From Inquilinus sp. Marseille-Q2685 (GTDB lineage Bacteria > Pseudomonadota > Alphaproteobacteria > DSM-16000 > Inquilinaceae): a stretch of 64,000 bases of DNA. Where the stretch lies: the NCBI RefSeq assembly GCF_916619195.1, contig NZ_CAKAKL010000001.1, forward strand, positions 806,001-870,000, written 5' to 3'. The translations under genes and the position numbers were made by a program. Below, piece after piece: positions 46,784 to 57,114 of this stretch (positions within the stretch are counted from its first letter, which is position 1; every line of letters starts with the position of its first letter). The notes beneath the pieces were generated by a model. The model did not search any database, was not told where the DNA came from, and saw only the letters and a program-made list of their open reading frames with translations.

Positions 46784-49130
46784 GTGTCGCGATCTGCTCC
46801 CACACCGCGAGCGGCGTCGCCGGCATGTCGATGTGGCGGATGCCGAGGCCGGAGAGTGCGTCGACCACGGCGTTCATCACCGCCGGCAGCGACCCGGCGC
46901 AGCCCGCCTCGCCGCAGCCCTTGGCGCCCAGCGGGTTGGTCGCGGTGGGCTGCGGGCGGCTCTCGAAAGTGAACACCGGCGGGGCGTCGGCGGCGCGCGG
47001 CATCTGGTAGTCGATGAAGGAGCCGGTGGTCAGCTGGCCCTCCGCATCATAGACGGTGCGCTCCATCAGCGCCTGGCCGACGCCCTGCATCACGCCGCCA
47101 TGCAGCTGGCCCTCGACCAGCAGCGGATTCACCACCGTGCCGAAATCGTTGACCATCACATAGCGCACCACCGACGTGGCGCCGGTCTCCGGGTCGATCT
47201 CGACCTCGGCGATGTGGCAGCCGTTCGGATAGGCCGACGGCGCCTGCTTGAAGACATGGTCGACGTCGAGCGACTCCGGGACGTCGGGCGGCAGCTCCAG
47301 CCCCGCGGAGATCCGGCCGGCGAGCTCCATCAGCCCGATGCCGCGGTCGGTGCCGGCCACGGTGAAGCGGCCGTCCCGGAACTCGACGTCGAAGGTGCCG
47401 GCCTCCAGAAGGTGGCCGGCGATCTGCCGGCCCTTCTCGATCACCAGATCGCCCGCCTCCAGGATCGCGGCGCCGCTGGCCATGATCGATTTCGAGCCGC
47501 CGGTGCCGCCGCCGGCGATCAGCCGGTCGCTGTCGCCCTGGACCAGGCGGATGCGGTCGATCGGGATGCCGAGCTTCGAATGCAGCACCTGGGCGAAGGG
47601 CGTCCAGTGGCCCTGGCCGTAGTCGAGCGTGCCGGTGACGATGGTGACGGTGCCGTCCGGCTCGAAATGGATGCCGCCCATCTCGTTCGCCGGCGGCGCC
47701 GTCACCTCGAGATAGCAGCCGATGCCGCGGCCGCGCCGCTTTCCGCGGGCGGCGCTCTCCTCCCGCCGGGCCGGGAAGCCGTCCCAGTCCGCGGCCTCGA
47801 TCGCGCGGGCCAGCAGGCCCGGGAAGTCGCCGCTGTCATAGGCCGTCCCGGCCGGGGTCTTCCAGGGCAGCTGGTCCGGCGCCACCATGTTGCGGCGGCG
47901 CAGCTCGACCCGGTCGATGCCGAGCTCGGCGGCGGCCGTGTCGATCAGCCGCTCCATGTAGTAGTTGCCCTCCGGCCGCCCGGCGCCGCGATAGGCGCCG
48001 ATCGGCACGGTGTTGGTGACGGCGCAGATCGTGTTCACCTCGACGAGCGGCGTGCGGTACATGCCGATCGAGTTCTTGGCGATGTTCAGCGTCGTCATCA
48101 TCGGGCCGACCTGCGAGACATAGGCCCCGAGATTGCCGTATCCGGTGAAGCGGGTGGCGAGGAAGCGGCCCTCGGCGTCCAGCGCCAGCTCGGCCACCAC
48201 CTCCATGTCGCGGCCGTGATGGTCGGAGACGAAGCTGTCGGAGCGCTGGTCGGTCCACTTCACCGGCCGGCCGAGCGCCCGCGCGGCGTGCAGCAGGCAG
48301 ACATATTCCGGGAACACCGCGCCCTTCATGCCGAAGGAGCCGCCGACATGGCCGGTGATCAGGTGGATCCGATCGGCCGGGACGCCCATCGCCTCGGCCA
48401 GGTTGTTGCGCTTGCCGAACACGCCCTGGCTCGGCGCATAGACCGTGAAGCGCCTGGTGCCGGCGTCGTAGCTCGCCACCGCCGCGCGCGGCTCCATGGC
48501 GTTGACGACGACGCGGTTGTTGAGGAGCACGAGCCGGGTGACGTGGGCCGCCTCGGCGAAGGCCTCGGCCACCTTCTCGGCGTCGCCATAGTGGTAGTCG
48601 AGCACCAGGTTGCCGGGCGCGTCGTCATAAAGCTGGGGCGCGCCGGGCGCGACCGCCTCCGCGACCCGCGTCACCGCCGGCAGCGGGTCGATGTCGAGCG
48701 CGACGGCCTCGGCCGCGTCGCGCGCCTGATGGGCGGTCTCGGCGATCACGACCGCGACCGGGTCGCCGACAAAACGCACCTTGTCCGAGGCCAGCGCGTG
48801 GCGCAGCGGCCTCGTCATCGGCGAACCGTCACGGTTCTGGAACGCGAACAGGCATTTCAGCGGCCCATAGCCCATCGAGGCCAGGTCGGAAGCGGTGTAG
48901 ACCGCGAGCACGCCCGGCATCGCGCGGGCCGCCTCGGCGTCGATGCCGGCGATGACGCCATGGGCATGGGGGCTGCGTACGAAGGCGGCATAGGCCTGGC
49001 CCGGCAGGCTGACATCGTCGGTGTAGCGGCCTTCGCCCCGGAGCAGGACCGGATCCTCCATGCGGGACACCGGCTGGCCGATGCCGAACTGGAGCGCGGC
49101 GGAATCCTCGGCCTTGAAGACATCGTTCAT
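46773..49130 (-). CDS. Form II CoxL-like molybdenum hydroxylase large subunit (orphan)
   Basis: A 785-residue xanthine dehydrogenase-family molybdopterin-binding subunit. The form II CODH signature AYRGAGR is visible in [16 protein letters not shown]. Other landmarks are [20 protein letters not shown], and the terminal [13 protein letters not shown] with the conserved active-site Glu. The start at 49130 gives [11 protein letters not shown], with [16 protein letters not shown] following. Neither the 2Fe-2S (small) nor the FAD (medium) subunit gene is adjacent, so it must recruit partners encoded elsewhere or work differently. The substrate (an aldehyde, N-heterocycle or CO) is not known. Confidence 0.92.
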   Translation of the reverse strand: MNDVFKAEDSAALQFGIGQPVSRMEDPVLLRGEGRYTDDVSLPGQAYAAFVRSPHAHGVIAGIDAEAARAMPGVLAVYTASDLASMGYGPLKCLFAFQNRDGSPMTRPLRHALASDKVRFVGDPVAVVIAETAHQARDAAEAVALDIDPLPAVTRVAEAVAPGAPQLYDDAPGNLVLDYHYGDAEKVAEAFAEAAHVTRLVLLNNRVVVNAMEPRAAVASYDAGTRRFTVYAPSQGVFGKRNNLAEAMGVPADRIHLITGHVGGSFGMKGAVFPEYVCLLHAARALGRPVKWTDQRSDSFVSDHHGRDMEVVAELALDAEGRFLATRFTGYGNLGAYVSQVGPMMTTLNIAKNSIGMYRTPLVEVNTICAVTNTVPIGAYRGAGRPEGNYYMERLIDTAAAELGIDRVELRRRNMVAPDQLPWKTPAGTAYDSGDFPGLLARAIEAADWDGFPARREESAARGKRRGRGIGCYLEVTAPPANEMGGIHFEPDGTVTIVTGTLDYGQGHWTPFAQVLHSKLGIPIDRIRLVQGDSDRLIAGGGTGGSKSIMASGAAILEAGDLVIEKGRQIAGHLLEAGTFDVEFRDGRFTVAGTDRGIGLMELAGRISAGLELPPDVPESLDVDHVFKQAPSAYPNGCHIAEVEIDPETGATSVVRYVMVNDFGTVVNPLLVEGQLHGGVMQGVGQALMERTVYDAEGQLTTGSFIDYQMPRAADAPPVFTFESRPQPTATNPLGAKGCGEAGCAGSLPAVMNAVVDALSGLGIRHIDMPATPLAVWEQIATRRA

Positions 49131-49357
49131 CGGCGAAGCCTCGATCGCTGCGGAGGGAGCCAAGGCGTCACGCTCAAGAACGAGGCGTCTGCCAAGGCTC
49201 GAGAGAGGGCGGATCAGATGAGGGGCGGGTCCCGGGCGGATGAGAGGCGGCGTTTCGGCGACGCTCCCCCCGGACGGGCGCAGGCCTTGCCAGGATAGCG
49301 GTGCGACCGGTCCGGATTCCAGTCCGAATTCCGCGAGGTTTGTACGGGAGGACAAAG

Positions 49358-49411
49358 ATGCTACGCCTGACCGACCGATTCCCGGAACCATCGCCGTCGA
49401 GGTCGATATGA
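49358..49411 (+). CDS. Possible 17-codon leader ORF overlapping the glycosidase start
   Basis: The ATG at 49358 follows GGGAGGACAAAG, the best ribosome site in this region. The frame codes MLRLTDRFPEPSPSRSI and stops with TGA at 49409-49411, overlapping the ATG of the glycosidase gene (ATGA). It is either a translationally coupled leader peptide or chance. Confidence 0.4.
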   Translation: MLRLTDRFPEPSPSRSI

Positions 49412-50256
49412 GACGGGCCGCCCTTTTCTGCGCCGTCATCTGCACGCTCGCGATCGCGGCCGCCGCGCCGTCGGTCGCCGGCGGGAAGAAGGGCGTGGCG
49501 ATCGGTCCACGGGACGCCGATGCGGCCGGGACGATCCAGCGACTCGACGCCAACTGGTACTACACCTGGAACACGACACCCATCGACGGCGCGGGGTCCG
49601 CGCAATTCGTGCCGATGATCTGGTCGGACGGCGCGAAGATGGATCGGCAGGTCGCGCAGCTCGAGGCCGGACCGAGGCCCTGCGCGCTGCTGGCCTTCAA
49701 CGAGCCGGACGGACGGCGGCAGGCCGACATGTCGGTGGACGAGGCGGTCGGCGCCTGGGACCGGCTCCGGCCCCTCGCCCGCCGCATCGGCAGCCCGGCA
49801 GCCGTCAACGCGCTCGGCCCCTGGTTCGAGGGCTTCGCGGCCCGGATGGCCGAACAGGGCAAGGATTATGATTTCGTCGCCGTCCACTGGTACGGCGCGC
49901 CGTCGGCCAGGAGCTTCCTGCGCAAGATCGACGACATCCACGCGGCCTACGGGAAGCCGATCTGGATCACAGAATTCGCCGTCTCCGACTGGGCCGCGCG
50001 GGACGGGCGCAGGAACCGGTACAGCACCGAGGCGACGGAACGGTTCATGCGGACCGTCCTGCCCGAGCTGGAGCGCCGCCCCTATGTCGAGCGCTACGCC
50101 TGGATGGGCGCCGGCGCCTACCGGGAGGCCACCGTCACCTCCCGACTGGTGGACGACAGCGGGGCGCTGACCCCGCTCGGCCGGATCTATGCGGACTTCG
50201 ACGGGGAGACCGCCGGGTCCGTCACGACCGAGCCGGCTTGCGCCGAGGGCGATTAG
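49408..50256 (+). CDS. GH128-like secreted glycoside hydrolase
   Basis: A 282-residue protein with a signal peptide (LFCAVICTLAIAAAAPSVA). The fold is the Asl1/GH128 TIM-barrel: an early ANWYYTWNTTP strand, the acid/base Glu in LLAFNEPDG, the VHWYG strand and the nucleophile Glu in IWITEFAVSDW. GH128 enzymes attack beta-1,3-glucans, so a role against fungal or algal walls, or self glucans, is likely. Its stop is 7 bp from the convergent RTX gene. Confidence 0.85.
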   Translation: MRRAALFCAVICTLAIAAAAPSVAGGKKGVAIGPRDADAAGTIQRLDANWYYTWNTTPIDGAGSAQFVPMIWSDGAKMDRQVAQLEAGPRPCALLAFNEPDGRRQADMSVDEAVGAWDRLRPLARRIGSPAAVNALGPWFEGFAARMAEQGKDYDFVAVHWYGAPSARSFLRKIDDIHAAYGKPIWITEFAVSDWAARDGRRNRYSTEATERFMRTVLPELERRPYVERYAWMGAGAYREATVTSRLVDDSGALTPLGRIYADFDGETAGSVTTEPACAEGD

Positions 50257-50263
50257 GATCCGG

Positions 50264-52399
50264 CTACAGCACGAAGTCGGCGGCGACGAGGGCGATGGCG
50301 CCGGTCAGGGTGATATGGAAGTCGGAGACCTTGTCGCCGTCGACATCGCCGCCGATGGTGGTGACGCCGTCTCTCACGACGTAGCGGAGCTGGCCGGCCA
50401 TACCGGTGTACAGCGCGCTGCCGATGAAGCTGAAGGCCTGGTTGCCGACGAGGCCGGCGTTGGCGTCGATCGCCGCCAAGTCGATGCGATCGCCCTGGCC
50501 GTGGTTGAAATCGGTGATCCGGTCGGCATTCGCCCCGACAACGCTCTCGCCGAGGGCGGTGAAGACGAAGCGATCGGCGCCGGCCCCGCCGGTCAGCACG
50601 TCTGCCCCGGCCCCGCCGGTCAGGACGTTGGCGGCGCTGCTGCCGATCAGGGCGTCGCCATGGGCGGAGCCTTTGACGGATTCGATCGAGACCAGGGTAT
50701 CGCCGGTGGCGGTGCCGCCGCTGCCCCTGCCGGCGGATAGGTTCACCGTCACGCCCTTGGCGCTGTCGACATAGGTGACGAGGTCGGAGCCGGCGCCGCC
50801 GTCGAGGGTGTCTGCCCCGGCCCCGCCCCGGAGGACATCGTTGCCGGCGCCGCCGCGCAGAATCTCCGCGGCGCTGCCGCCGACCAGGGTGTCGGCATAG
50901 GCGGAGCCGTTGACGGCCTCGATCGAGACCAGGGTGTCGCCGGTGGCGGTGCCGCCGCTGCCGCGGCCGGCGGCCAGGTTCACCGTCACGCCCCTGGCGC
51001 TGTCGACATAGGTGACGAGGTCGAAGCCGGCGCCGCCGTCGAGAGTGTCCGCCCCGACCCCGCCGCGGAGGATGTCGCTGCCCGCGTCGCCCGACAAGGT
51101 GTCGGCGAAGGCCGTGCCGGTGATGCGGTCGTCGCCGTCGAAACCGCGCCAGCTGCCGGGGACCACCGCCGCGATGACGTCGTTTCCGCCGGTGCCCTGG
51201 CCGAGAACCGTCGCGAAGATGTCTTCCTCGACCAGTGCGCCGCCGTGCCAGCTGACGACGATGCCGCCGTCGCGCAGCCGGATCGCGCCGAGGCTTCCCA
51301 TGTCCTCGTAGACGAATTCCGAGATGTAGAAGATGTCGCTCGTCGGCCGGCCGGCGGCGTCGTAGGTGCGCCCGTTCGCGCCGTAATAGTCGTAGGGAAA
51401 CTCGCTGACGTCGGACGCCCACGCGGCGTAGGTCACCAGGAAGCCGCCGCCCGGCAGCGCCACGATCTCACCGAGATACTGCCCCTCGGCCGTGTCGGTG
51501 TTCACCTGCACCGGGCCGGTCAGGGCGCGGCCCTGGCTGTCATAGGTGCGCAGCCACACGTCGGAGTCGTCGAGATCCTCGCCGTCGCGCTGGGTCCAGG
51601 CCACCGCATAGCCGCCGCCTTCGAGCGCGGCGATGCGCGGGCGCCAGTTGTCGTCCTGCCCCGCCAGGGTCGACACCAGATTGCGCGCACCGACCGCGTG
51701 GCCCGCGGCGTCGTAGCGCTGGGTATAGACCTGCCGGCCGTTGACGCTCTCCGGCTCCTCCCAATAGGCCGCGATGAAGCCGCCATCGGCCAGCGGCAGC
51801 AGCTGATAGTCGGGGGTCGCGTAGCCGCCGACGAAGGGAAGGCCGGTATCGACCTCGGTGTTGATCATCACCTCGCCTCCGACCCGCGCGGCGGTGGCGC
51901 TGAAGCGCTGGGTGTAGACGTCCCATTCGGTGCGGATGTCGGAGGCGGCATAGACGATGCGGAAGCCGCCATCGGGCAGCGCCACCAGATCCTCGAGCCT
52001 CTGGTCGAGCTCGCGATCCGGCGTGACCTGGACCTGGCCGCCGATGCGCTGCCCGGTGGCCGAGAAGCGCTGCATGAAGATGTTGAAGTCGTTGTTGTCG
52101 GCGCCGGTGTGGTCGACCCCGTCCGATTCCCACGCGACGACGAAGCCGCCGTCGGGCAGGCCGACGACCTTGGCGTGCAGTTGCTGGTCGACATGGTCGA
52201 TCGGGATGTGGAATTCGGGCGTCAGCGCCCGCCCCTGCGCGTCGAAGACCCGGCCATAGACGCCGGTGAAGCCGTCGAAGCCGTCATCCTGGTTGCCGTC
52301 GTCCCACACCGCCACGAAGCCGCCGCCGGCCAGCGCCGCGGTCGCGGGCTCGGACTGCGAATACTCGGTGTTGGTGTTGAGGATGATGTCGTTGGCCAT
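50264..52399 (-). CDS. RTX-type calcium-binding secreted protein
   Basis: A 711-residue protein without an N-terminal signal (MANDIILNTNTEYSQSE). Residues 15-440 contain repeated beta units of the LADGGFVAVWDD / LPDGGFVVAWESDG type (about seven to eight copies, propeller-like). Residues about 470-640 carry RTX nonapeptides (GGAGADTLDGGAGFD, LRGGAGNDVL, LTGGAGADVL). The C-terminus (FNHGQGDRIDLAAIDAN, ending ALVAADFVL) is the type I secretion target form. Two tandem blocks at about 50600-51075 repeat with a 237-bp period. No type I exporter genes are in the window. Confidence 0.9.
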   Translation of the reverse strand: MANDIILNTNTEYSQSEPATAALAGGGFVAVWDDGNQDDGFDGFTGVYGRVFDAQGRALTPEFHIPIDHVDQQLHAKVVGLPDGGFVVAWESDGVDHTGADNNDFNIFMQRFSATGQRIGGQVQVTPDRELDQRLEDLVALPDGGFRIVYAASDIRTEWDVYTQRFSATAARVGGEVMINTEVDTGLPFVGGYATPDYQLLPLADGGFIAAYWEEPESVNGRQVYTQRYDAAGHAVGARNLVSTLAGQDDNWRPRIAALEGGGYAVAWTQRDGEDLDDSDVWLRTYDSQGRALTGPVQVNTDTAEGQYLGEIVALPGGGFLVTYAAWASDVSEFPYDYYGANGRTYDAAGRPTSDIFYISEFVYEDMGSLGAIRLRDGGIVVSWHGGALVEEDIFATVLGQGTGGNDVIAAVVPGSWRGFDGDDRITGTAFADTLSGDAGSDILRGGVGADTLDGGAGFDLVTYVDSARGVTVNLAAGRGSGGTATGDTLVSIEAVNGSAYADTLVGGSAAEILRGGAGNDVLRGGAGADTLDGGAGSDLVTYVDSAKGVTVNLSAGRGSGGTATGDTLVSIESVKGSAHGDALIGSSAANVLTGGAGADVLTGGAGADRFVFTALGESVVGANADRITDFNHGQGDRIDLAAIDANAGLVGNQAFSFIGSALYTGMAGQLRYVVRDGVTTIGGDVDGDKVSDFHITLTGAIALVAADFVL
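50600..51075. repeat. Tandem 237-bp duplication inside the RTX gene
   Basis: Landmark GCTGTCGACATAGGTGACGA occurs at 50762 and again at 50999. The 79-residue blocks (TLDGGAG, LVTYVDSA, GVTVNL, GRGSGGTATGDTLVSIE) are nearly identical, so the duplication is fairly recent. Boundaries are approximate. Confidence 0.85.
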
Positions 52400-52457
52400 G
52401 CGCTCCCCCTCCTCGCTCAACGGACCGACTATAGGAACGAAAGATTGCAGATCCGGG

Positions 52458-53234
52458 TCAGGACACGCAGTCCAGCAGGTCGCCGAGCTGGCCGATGCGG
52501 CGCTGGATGGTGGCGGCGCGGCCGGCGACGTAGCGCGACGGCTTGCCCGCCGACCAGCCGCGCGGGTTCGGCAGCACCGCGGCCAAGAGCGACGCCTCGC
52601 GTGCCGAGAGCTGGCCGGCACTCTTGCCGAAATAGGCCCGCGACGCGGCCTCGACCCCGTAGATGCCGGGGCCGAGCTCGACCACGTTGAGGTAGACCTC
52701 CATGATCCGGCGCTTCGGCCACAGCGCCTCGATCATCACCGTCAGATAGGCCTCGAGGCCCTTGCGGATGAAGGTGCGGCCATCCCAGAGGAAGATGTTC
52801 TTCGCCGTCTGGTTCGAAATGGTGCTGCCGCCGCGCAGCCTGCCGATGCCGGACTGGTAGCGGTCCCAGGCCTTGCGCATCGAGTCCCAGTCGAAGCCGT
52901 CATGCCGGCAGAACAGGTTGTCCTCCGCCGCCACCGCGGCCTTGGCCATCACCGGGGCGATCCCGCTCCATGGCACCCAGTCGCGGTGCCAGCCCTCGCC
53001 CTCGAACAGGCGCAGCACCATCAGGGGCGTCGCCGGCACCGGCAGCACGCGGTACACGACCGTCAGCGCCAGCGGCGCCAGGACCAGCAGCGCGAACAGG
53101 CCCCACAGGATCTTCGACCACCAGCGCCGCCGGCTCCACCAGCGGCCGAGCGCGCCCGGCAGGGCGAGACGCGGCAGCGGCAGGCGCGGCAGCCGCCAGC
53201 GGGACGTCGCCCGGCGCCGCGCCGCCCGTGCCAT
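52458..53234 (-). CDS. mtgA: Monofunctional biosynthetic peptidoglycan transglycosylase
   Basis: A 258-residue GT51 enzyme that polymerises lipid II glycan strands on the periplasmic face. A basic N-terminus and one transmembrane helix ([20 protein letters not shown]) precede the catalytic domain. GT51 motifs are [15 protein letters not shown] (catalytic Glu), [22 protein letters not shown] and [14 protein letters not shown]. Its ATG is one base past the stop of the aminotransferase gene, so they are co-transcribed. Confidence 0.96.
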   Translation of the reverse strand: MARAARRRATSRWRLPRLPLPRLALPGALGRWWSRRRWWSKILWGLFALLVLAPLALTVVYRVLPVPATPLMVLRLFEGEGWHRDWVPWSGIAPVMAKAAVAAEDNLFCRHDGFDWDSMRKAWDRYQSGIGRLRGGSTISNQTAKNIFLWDGRTFIRKGLEAYLTVMIEALWPKRRIMEVYLNVVELGPGIYGVEAASRAYFGKSAGQLSAREASLLAAVLPNPRGWSAGKPSRYVAGRAATIQRRIGQLGDLLDCVS

Positions 53235-53235
53235 G

Positions 53236-54378
53236 TCAGCGCAGCCAGCGATGCAGCCGGTCCGCCGCCTCGGCCATCTCCTCGGTCGCGCCGGCGAAGG
53301 AGAAGCGCATGGTCGCGTGGCCGCGCACCGGGTCGAAATCGACGCCCGGCGTCGCCGCCACGCCGGTCTCGGCCAGCATGCGCCGGCAGAACTCGACGCT
53401 GTCGTTGGTCAGGTGGCCGATCTCGGCATAGAGGTAGAAGGCGCCGTCGGCCGGGGCCAGCCGGTCGAAGCCGGCGCGCGGCAGCGCCTCCAGCAGCAGG
53501 CTGCGGTTGCGGGCGTAGCGGGCGACGTTGCGGTCCAGCTCCTCGCCGCAATCGAAGGCCGCCACGGCGGCGTATTGCGACAGGGAGGGCGGCGAGATGT
53601 AGAGGTTCTGCGCCAGGCATTCGACCGGCCGCAGCAGGTCCTCCGGAAGCACCAGCCAGCCCAGGCGCCAGCCGGTCATCGAATAGTATTTCGAGAAGCT
53701 GTTGACGATGATGGCGCTGCGGCTGGTCTCCAGCGCCGTGGCCGTGCCCATGCCGTAGGTGATGCCGTGATAGATCTCGTCCGACACCAGGCGGATCGAC
53801 TTCGCTTCGCAATAAGCCGTCAGCTCGGCCAGCGCCTCGGGCGACAGCATGGTGCCGGTCGGGTTGGCCGGGCTGGCGACGATCAGCCCGTCGAGCCTGC
53901 CGCCGTGCTTCTCCAGCAGCTCCGGCGTCGGCTGGTAGCGGGTGTCCGGCCCGGCCGGGATCTCCACGGCCTCGATGCCGAGGGCGGTGAGAATGTTGCG
54001 GTAGGCCGGGTAGCCCGGCGCCGCCAGCGCCACCCGGTCGCCGGCGTCGAAGGCGGCCAGGAAGGCCAGCAGGAAGGCGCCGGAGGAGCCGGTGGTGACC
54101 ACCACCTGCTCCGGCGTCACCGCGGTGCCGTAGGCCCGGCCGTAATGGCCGGCGATCGCCTGGCGCAGCGGGGGGATGCCGAGCGCCACGGTGTAGCCGA
54201 TCTTGTCCTGGCCCAGCGCCGCCTGGGCCGCGGCCAGCACGCCGGCCGGCGCCGGGGTCGAGGGCTGGCCGACCTCGAGATGCAGCACGTCGCCATGCGT
54301 CTTCTCGCGCGCGGCGGCGGCGGTCATCACATCCATGACGATGAAGGGCGGCACCTGGCCGCGGCGGGAGATCTTCAT
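53236..54378 (-). CDS. Class I PLP-dependent aminotransferase
   Basis: A 380-residue fold-type I enzyme of the aspartate aminotransferase superfamily. The PLP lysine lies in [18 protein letters not shown], and other cofactor contacts are [12 protein letters not shown] and [10 protein letters not shown]. The start at 54378 ([17 protein letters not shown]) fits the family. The substrate is unknown. It is the first gene of a two-gene unit with mtgA and is divergent from the M48 protease gene. Confidence 0.92.
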   Translation of the reverse strand: MKISRRGQVPPFIVMDVMTAAAAREKTHGDVLHLEVGQPSTPAPAGVLAAAQAALGQDKIGYTVALGIPPLRQAIAGHYGRAYGTAVTPEQVVVTTGSSGAFLLAFLAAFDAGDRVALAAPGYPAYRNILTALGIEAVEIPAGPDTRYQPTPELLEKHGGRLDGLIVASPANPTGTMLSPEALAELTAYCEAKSIRLVSDEIYHGITYGMGTATALETSRSAIIVNSFSKYYSMTGWRLGWLVLPEDLLRPVECLAQNLYISPPSLSQYAAVAAFDCGEELDRNVARYARNRSLLLEALPRAGFDRLAPADGAFYLYAEIGHLTNDSVEFCRRMLAETGVAATPGVDFDPVRGHATMRFSFAGATEEMAEAADRLHRWLR

Positions 54379-54492
54379 GACGGTCGGGTCTCGGGAACGG
54401 TCCGGGGCGGCACGGCGCCACCGGGTCGACACAGTCGGCCTCTAGCGTGATGATCCATCGGAACGGATCGCCGGCACGGAGGGAGCGGAGCG

Positions 54493-55833
54493 TTGGGACG
54501 GGTCATTCGGATCTTGATGCTGGCCCTGGCGACGGTCATCGTCGGGCCCCTCGCGGCGGCCCAGGCGCAACGCATTCCGGTGGTCCGCGACGCCGAGATC
54601 GAAACTAGCATCCGCCGGATGATGACGCCAATCTTCCGGGCGGCGTCGCTGAACCCGGAGGCCGTCGGCATCTTCCTGGTCAATGACGACGACGCCAACG
54701 CCTTCGTCGCCGGCGGCCAGAACATCTTCGTCCATTCCGGGCTGATCCTGCAGACCCGCAACGCCGGGGAGCTGCTGGCCGTGCTGGCGCACGAGACCGG
54801 GCACATCGCCGGCGGTCATCTGGTGCGCGGCGCCGAGCAGATGGAGCGCAGCCGGCTGATCGCCACCATCGGCTCGCTGCTCGGCGCCGCCGCCGGGGCC
54901 GCGGCCGGGCGCGGCGACGCCGCCATGGCCGGGGCCGTCACCGCCCAGGACATGGTCCGGCAGAACATGGTCAACTTCACCCGCGGGATCGAGAGCTCGG
55001 CCGACCAGGCGGGGCTGCGCTTCCTGGCCCAGGCCGGGATCCCGGCTGACGGCATGCTCAGCTTCCTCAAGCGCATGCAGGATGCCGAGCTGGCCCGCCC
55101 GAGCGGCTCGGAATACACCCGCACGCATCCGCTGACCCAGGACCGGATCGAGGCGGTGCAAGAGGCGGTCGACAAGTCGCCGCTGCGCGGCGGCGCCATG
55201 CCGCCCGGCTACGACGACATGTTCGCGCGGATGCGGGCGAAGCTGTTCGGCTTCACCCAGCCGATGGGCGTGGCGCGGGTCTATCCGCCCGGCGACACCA
55301 GCATCCCGGCGCAATACGCCCGGGCGATCGCGGCCTATCGCAACAACGTCTTCGCCGACGCGCTCGGCCGCACCGACGCGCTGATCAAGGCCGAGCCGCG
55401 CAACCCCTATTTCCTCGAGCTGCGCGGCCAGATCCTGCTGGAGACCGGGCGGCTGACCGAGGCCCGCCCGTATTACGAGCGCGCCCTGGCCCTCCTGCCC
55501 GGCGAGCCGCTGCTGCTGATCCCGCTGGCCCAGACCAAGATCGACCGCGGCTCGGACGCCGAGCTGCGCAGCGCCATCCGCGACCTGGAGCGGGCCAGCG
55601 TCGAGCCGGAGAAGACGCCGCCGATCGTCTGGCGGCTCTTGGGCACCGCCTACGGCAAGGTCGGCGACATGGGCAAGGCGGCGCTGGCCCTGGCCGAGGA
55701 CAACCTCGCCCGCGGCGACAAGCGCAACGCCCGGGCCCAGGTCGACCGGGCGCTGCAACTGCTGCCGCGCGGCTCCCCCGGCTGGCGCCGCGCCCAGGAT
55801 CTGCAGCGGGAGGCCGAGGACCGGCCTGGTTAG
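54493..55833 (+). CDS. M48 metalloprotease with TPR repeats (BepA-like)
   Basis: A 446-residue periplasmic protein starting from a TTG (MGRVIRILMLALATVIVG, leader ends near AQA). The zinc motif is HETGH, with the third ligand Glu in RGIESSADQAGLRF. Residues about 265-440 form TPR-like repeats (YFLELRGQILLETGRLTEA). The closest described type is BepA/YfgC, which assists or degrades outer-membrane proteins. It precedes a DsbA-like gene by about 100 bp; both serve envelope protein quality. Confidence 0.93.
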   Translation: MGRVIRILMLALATVIVGPLAAAQAQRIPVVRDAEIETSIRRMMTPIFRAASLNPEAVGIFLVNDDDANAFVAGGQNIFVHSGLILQTRNAGELLAVLAHETGHIAGGHLVRGAEQMERSRLIATIGSLLGAAAGAAAGRGDAAMAGAVTAQDMVRQNMVNFTRGIESSADQAGLRFLAQAGIPADGMLSFLKRMQDAELARPSGSEYTRTHPLTQDRIEAVQEAVDKSPLRGGAMPPGYDDMFARMRAKLFGFTQPMGVARVYPPGDTSIPAQYARAIAAYRNNVFADALGRTDALIKAEPRNPYFLELRGQILLETGRLTEARPYYERALALLPGEPLLLIPLAQTKIDRGSDAELRSAIRDLERASVEPEKTPPIVWRLLGTAYGKVGDMGKAALALAEDNLARGDKRNARAQVDRALQLLPRGSPGWRRAQDLQREAEDRPG

Positions 55834-55935
55834 CGCATGGCCTTGCGGTCGAATTGTCGCCGAAACCGTGTAACGCTTGATCATCCCGTCGCGAAAGGCG
55901 ACTAGTGGGACATGCTTCAGCGAAAGGATACCCCG

Positions 55936-56688
55936 ATGCTCCGCCCCCGCCTCGCCAGCCTGGCCGTCCTCGCCGCGGTGGCGGTTGCGTCGCCGTCGGT
56001 CTCGGCCCAGCAGAGCACGCCCGCGATCGATCCGGCCCAGAAGGAGGCGATCGAACAGGTCGTGCGCGACTACATCCGCGCCCATCCGGAGATCGTGGTC
56101 GAGGCGCTGGACGCCTATCAGGCCAAGAAGGACGAGGAGGAGCGCGCCAGCCAGGCCAAGACGCTGACCAGCCGGGCCGACGAGATCTTCCGCAGCCCGA
56201 CCTCGCCGGTGATCGGCAACGCCCAGGGCGACGTCACGCTGGTCGAGTTCTTCGACTACCAGTGCGGCTACTGCAAGCGGGCCCAGCCGGACCTGGAGCG
56301 CCTGATGAAGGCGGACAGCGGGCTCAAGGTGGTGCTGAAGGAGTTCCCGATCCTCGGCCCCGCCTCGGTGACCGCGGCCCGCGCCTCGCTGGCGGCGCAG
56401 AAGCAGGGCAAGTACCTGGACTTCCACACCAAGCTGATGGGCTTCAAGGGCCAGCTGACCGACCAGGTGATCTACGACACCGCCCAGCAGGTCGGGCTCG
56501 ACCTCGACAAGCTGAAGCAGGACATGAACGACCCGTCGGTGGTGGCGGAGCTGCGCGCCAACATGGACCTGGCCGAGGCGCTGGGCGTGCAGGGCACGCC
56601 GGCTTTCGTCATCAACGACCAGATCATCCCGGGCGCCGTCGGCTTCGACGCGCTGAAGAGCCAGATCGACAAGGACCGGGCGGGCTGA
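55936..56688 (+). CDS. DsbA-family thiol:disulphide oxidoreductase
   Basis: A 250-residue periplasmic protein. The start at 55936 (MLRPRLASLAVLAAVAVAS) follows AAAGGATACCCCG; a start at 55912 is possible. The thioredoxin-fold active site is FFDYQCGYCKRAQPD (CGYC), and the cis-Pro loop is GTPAFVIND. An N-terminal helical region (VVRDYIRAHPEIVVEALDAY) is typical of the Com1/BdbD-like group. It likely forms or isomerises disulphides. Confidence 0.93.
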   Translation: MLRPRLASLAVLAAVAVASPSVSAQQSTPAIDPAQKEAIEQVVRDYIRAHPEIVVEALDAYQAKKDEEERASQAKTLTSRADEIFRSPTSPVIGNAQGDVTLVEFFDYQCGYCKRAQPDLERLMKADSGLKVVLKEFPILGPASVTAARASLAAQKQGKYLDFHTKLMGFKGQLTDQVIYDTAQQVGLDLDKLKQDMNDPSVVAELRANMDLAEALGVQGTPAFVINDQIIPGAVGFDALKSQIDKDRAG

Positions 56689-56694
56689 GGCTGT

Positions 56695-56715
56695 CGGCGG
56701 AGGCGAAGTCCGCCG
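56695..56715. terminator. Hairpin between dsbA-like and vapC
   Basis: CGGCGGA, a 7-nt loop, then TCCGCCG, just after the oxidoreductase stop and directly before the vapC stop. It probably serves both convergent genes. Confidence 0.5.
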
Positions 56716-57114
56716 TCAGGCAAGCTGGATGTCGGTCTTCGCGAAATCCTCGCCCTTGCACAACAGGGGGGCGTCGCGGGTGGCGGCGCAGGCATAGGAA
56801 AAGCAATCGCCCATGTTCAGCTGGGCCGGATGCCCTCTCCCCTTGCCGTAGCGGTCGAACGCCTTCAGTGCTGCCGATGCTTCCGCGGCATCGATCGCGA
56901 CAACGCTCACCTTCGCCGTCTCCAGGAACTCCCGAACATCGGCCTCTGCCTCGGCGACGCTCGCGTGGCGTTTCCGGCAGATCCCCAGCGCCGCCTCGAA
57001 GACCGCGACCGTCGAGGTGATCGGCTGCGGTGCCGCCTCGAGGCGATCGGCCAGCACGTCGGCGTCGTCCTCCCGGGTCAGGATGGCGACGATGGCGGAG
57101 GCGTCGATGAACAT
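56716..57114 (-). CDS. vapC: VapC-type PIN-domain toxin
   Basis: A 132-residue PIN-domain ribonuclease. The acidic residues are Asp4 in MFIDASAIVAIL, a Glu in VAVFEAALGI and Asp in NMGDCFSYACA. It follows vapB with the start overlapping the vapB stop. The toxin cleaves RNA when VapB is degraded. Confidence 0.92.
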   Translation of the reverse strand: MFIDASAIVAILTREDDADVLADRLEAAPQPITSTVAVFEAALGICRKRHASVAEAEADVREFLETAKVSVVAIDAAEASAALKAFDRYGKGRGHPAQLNMGDCFSYACAATRDAPLLCKGEDFAKTDIQLA

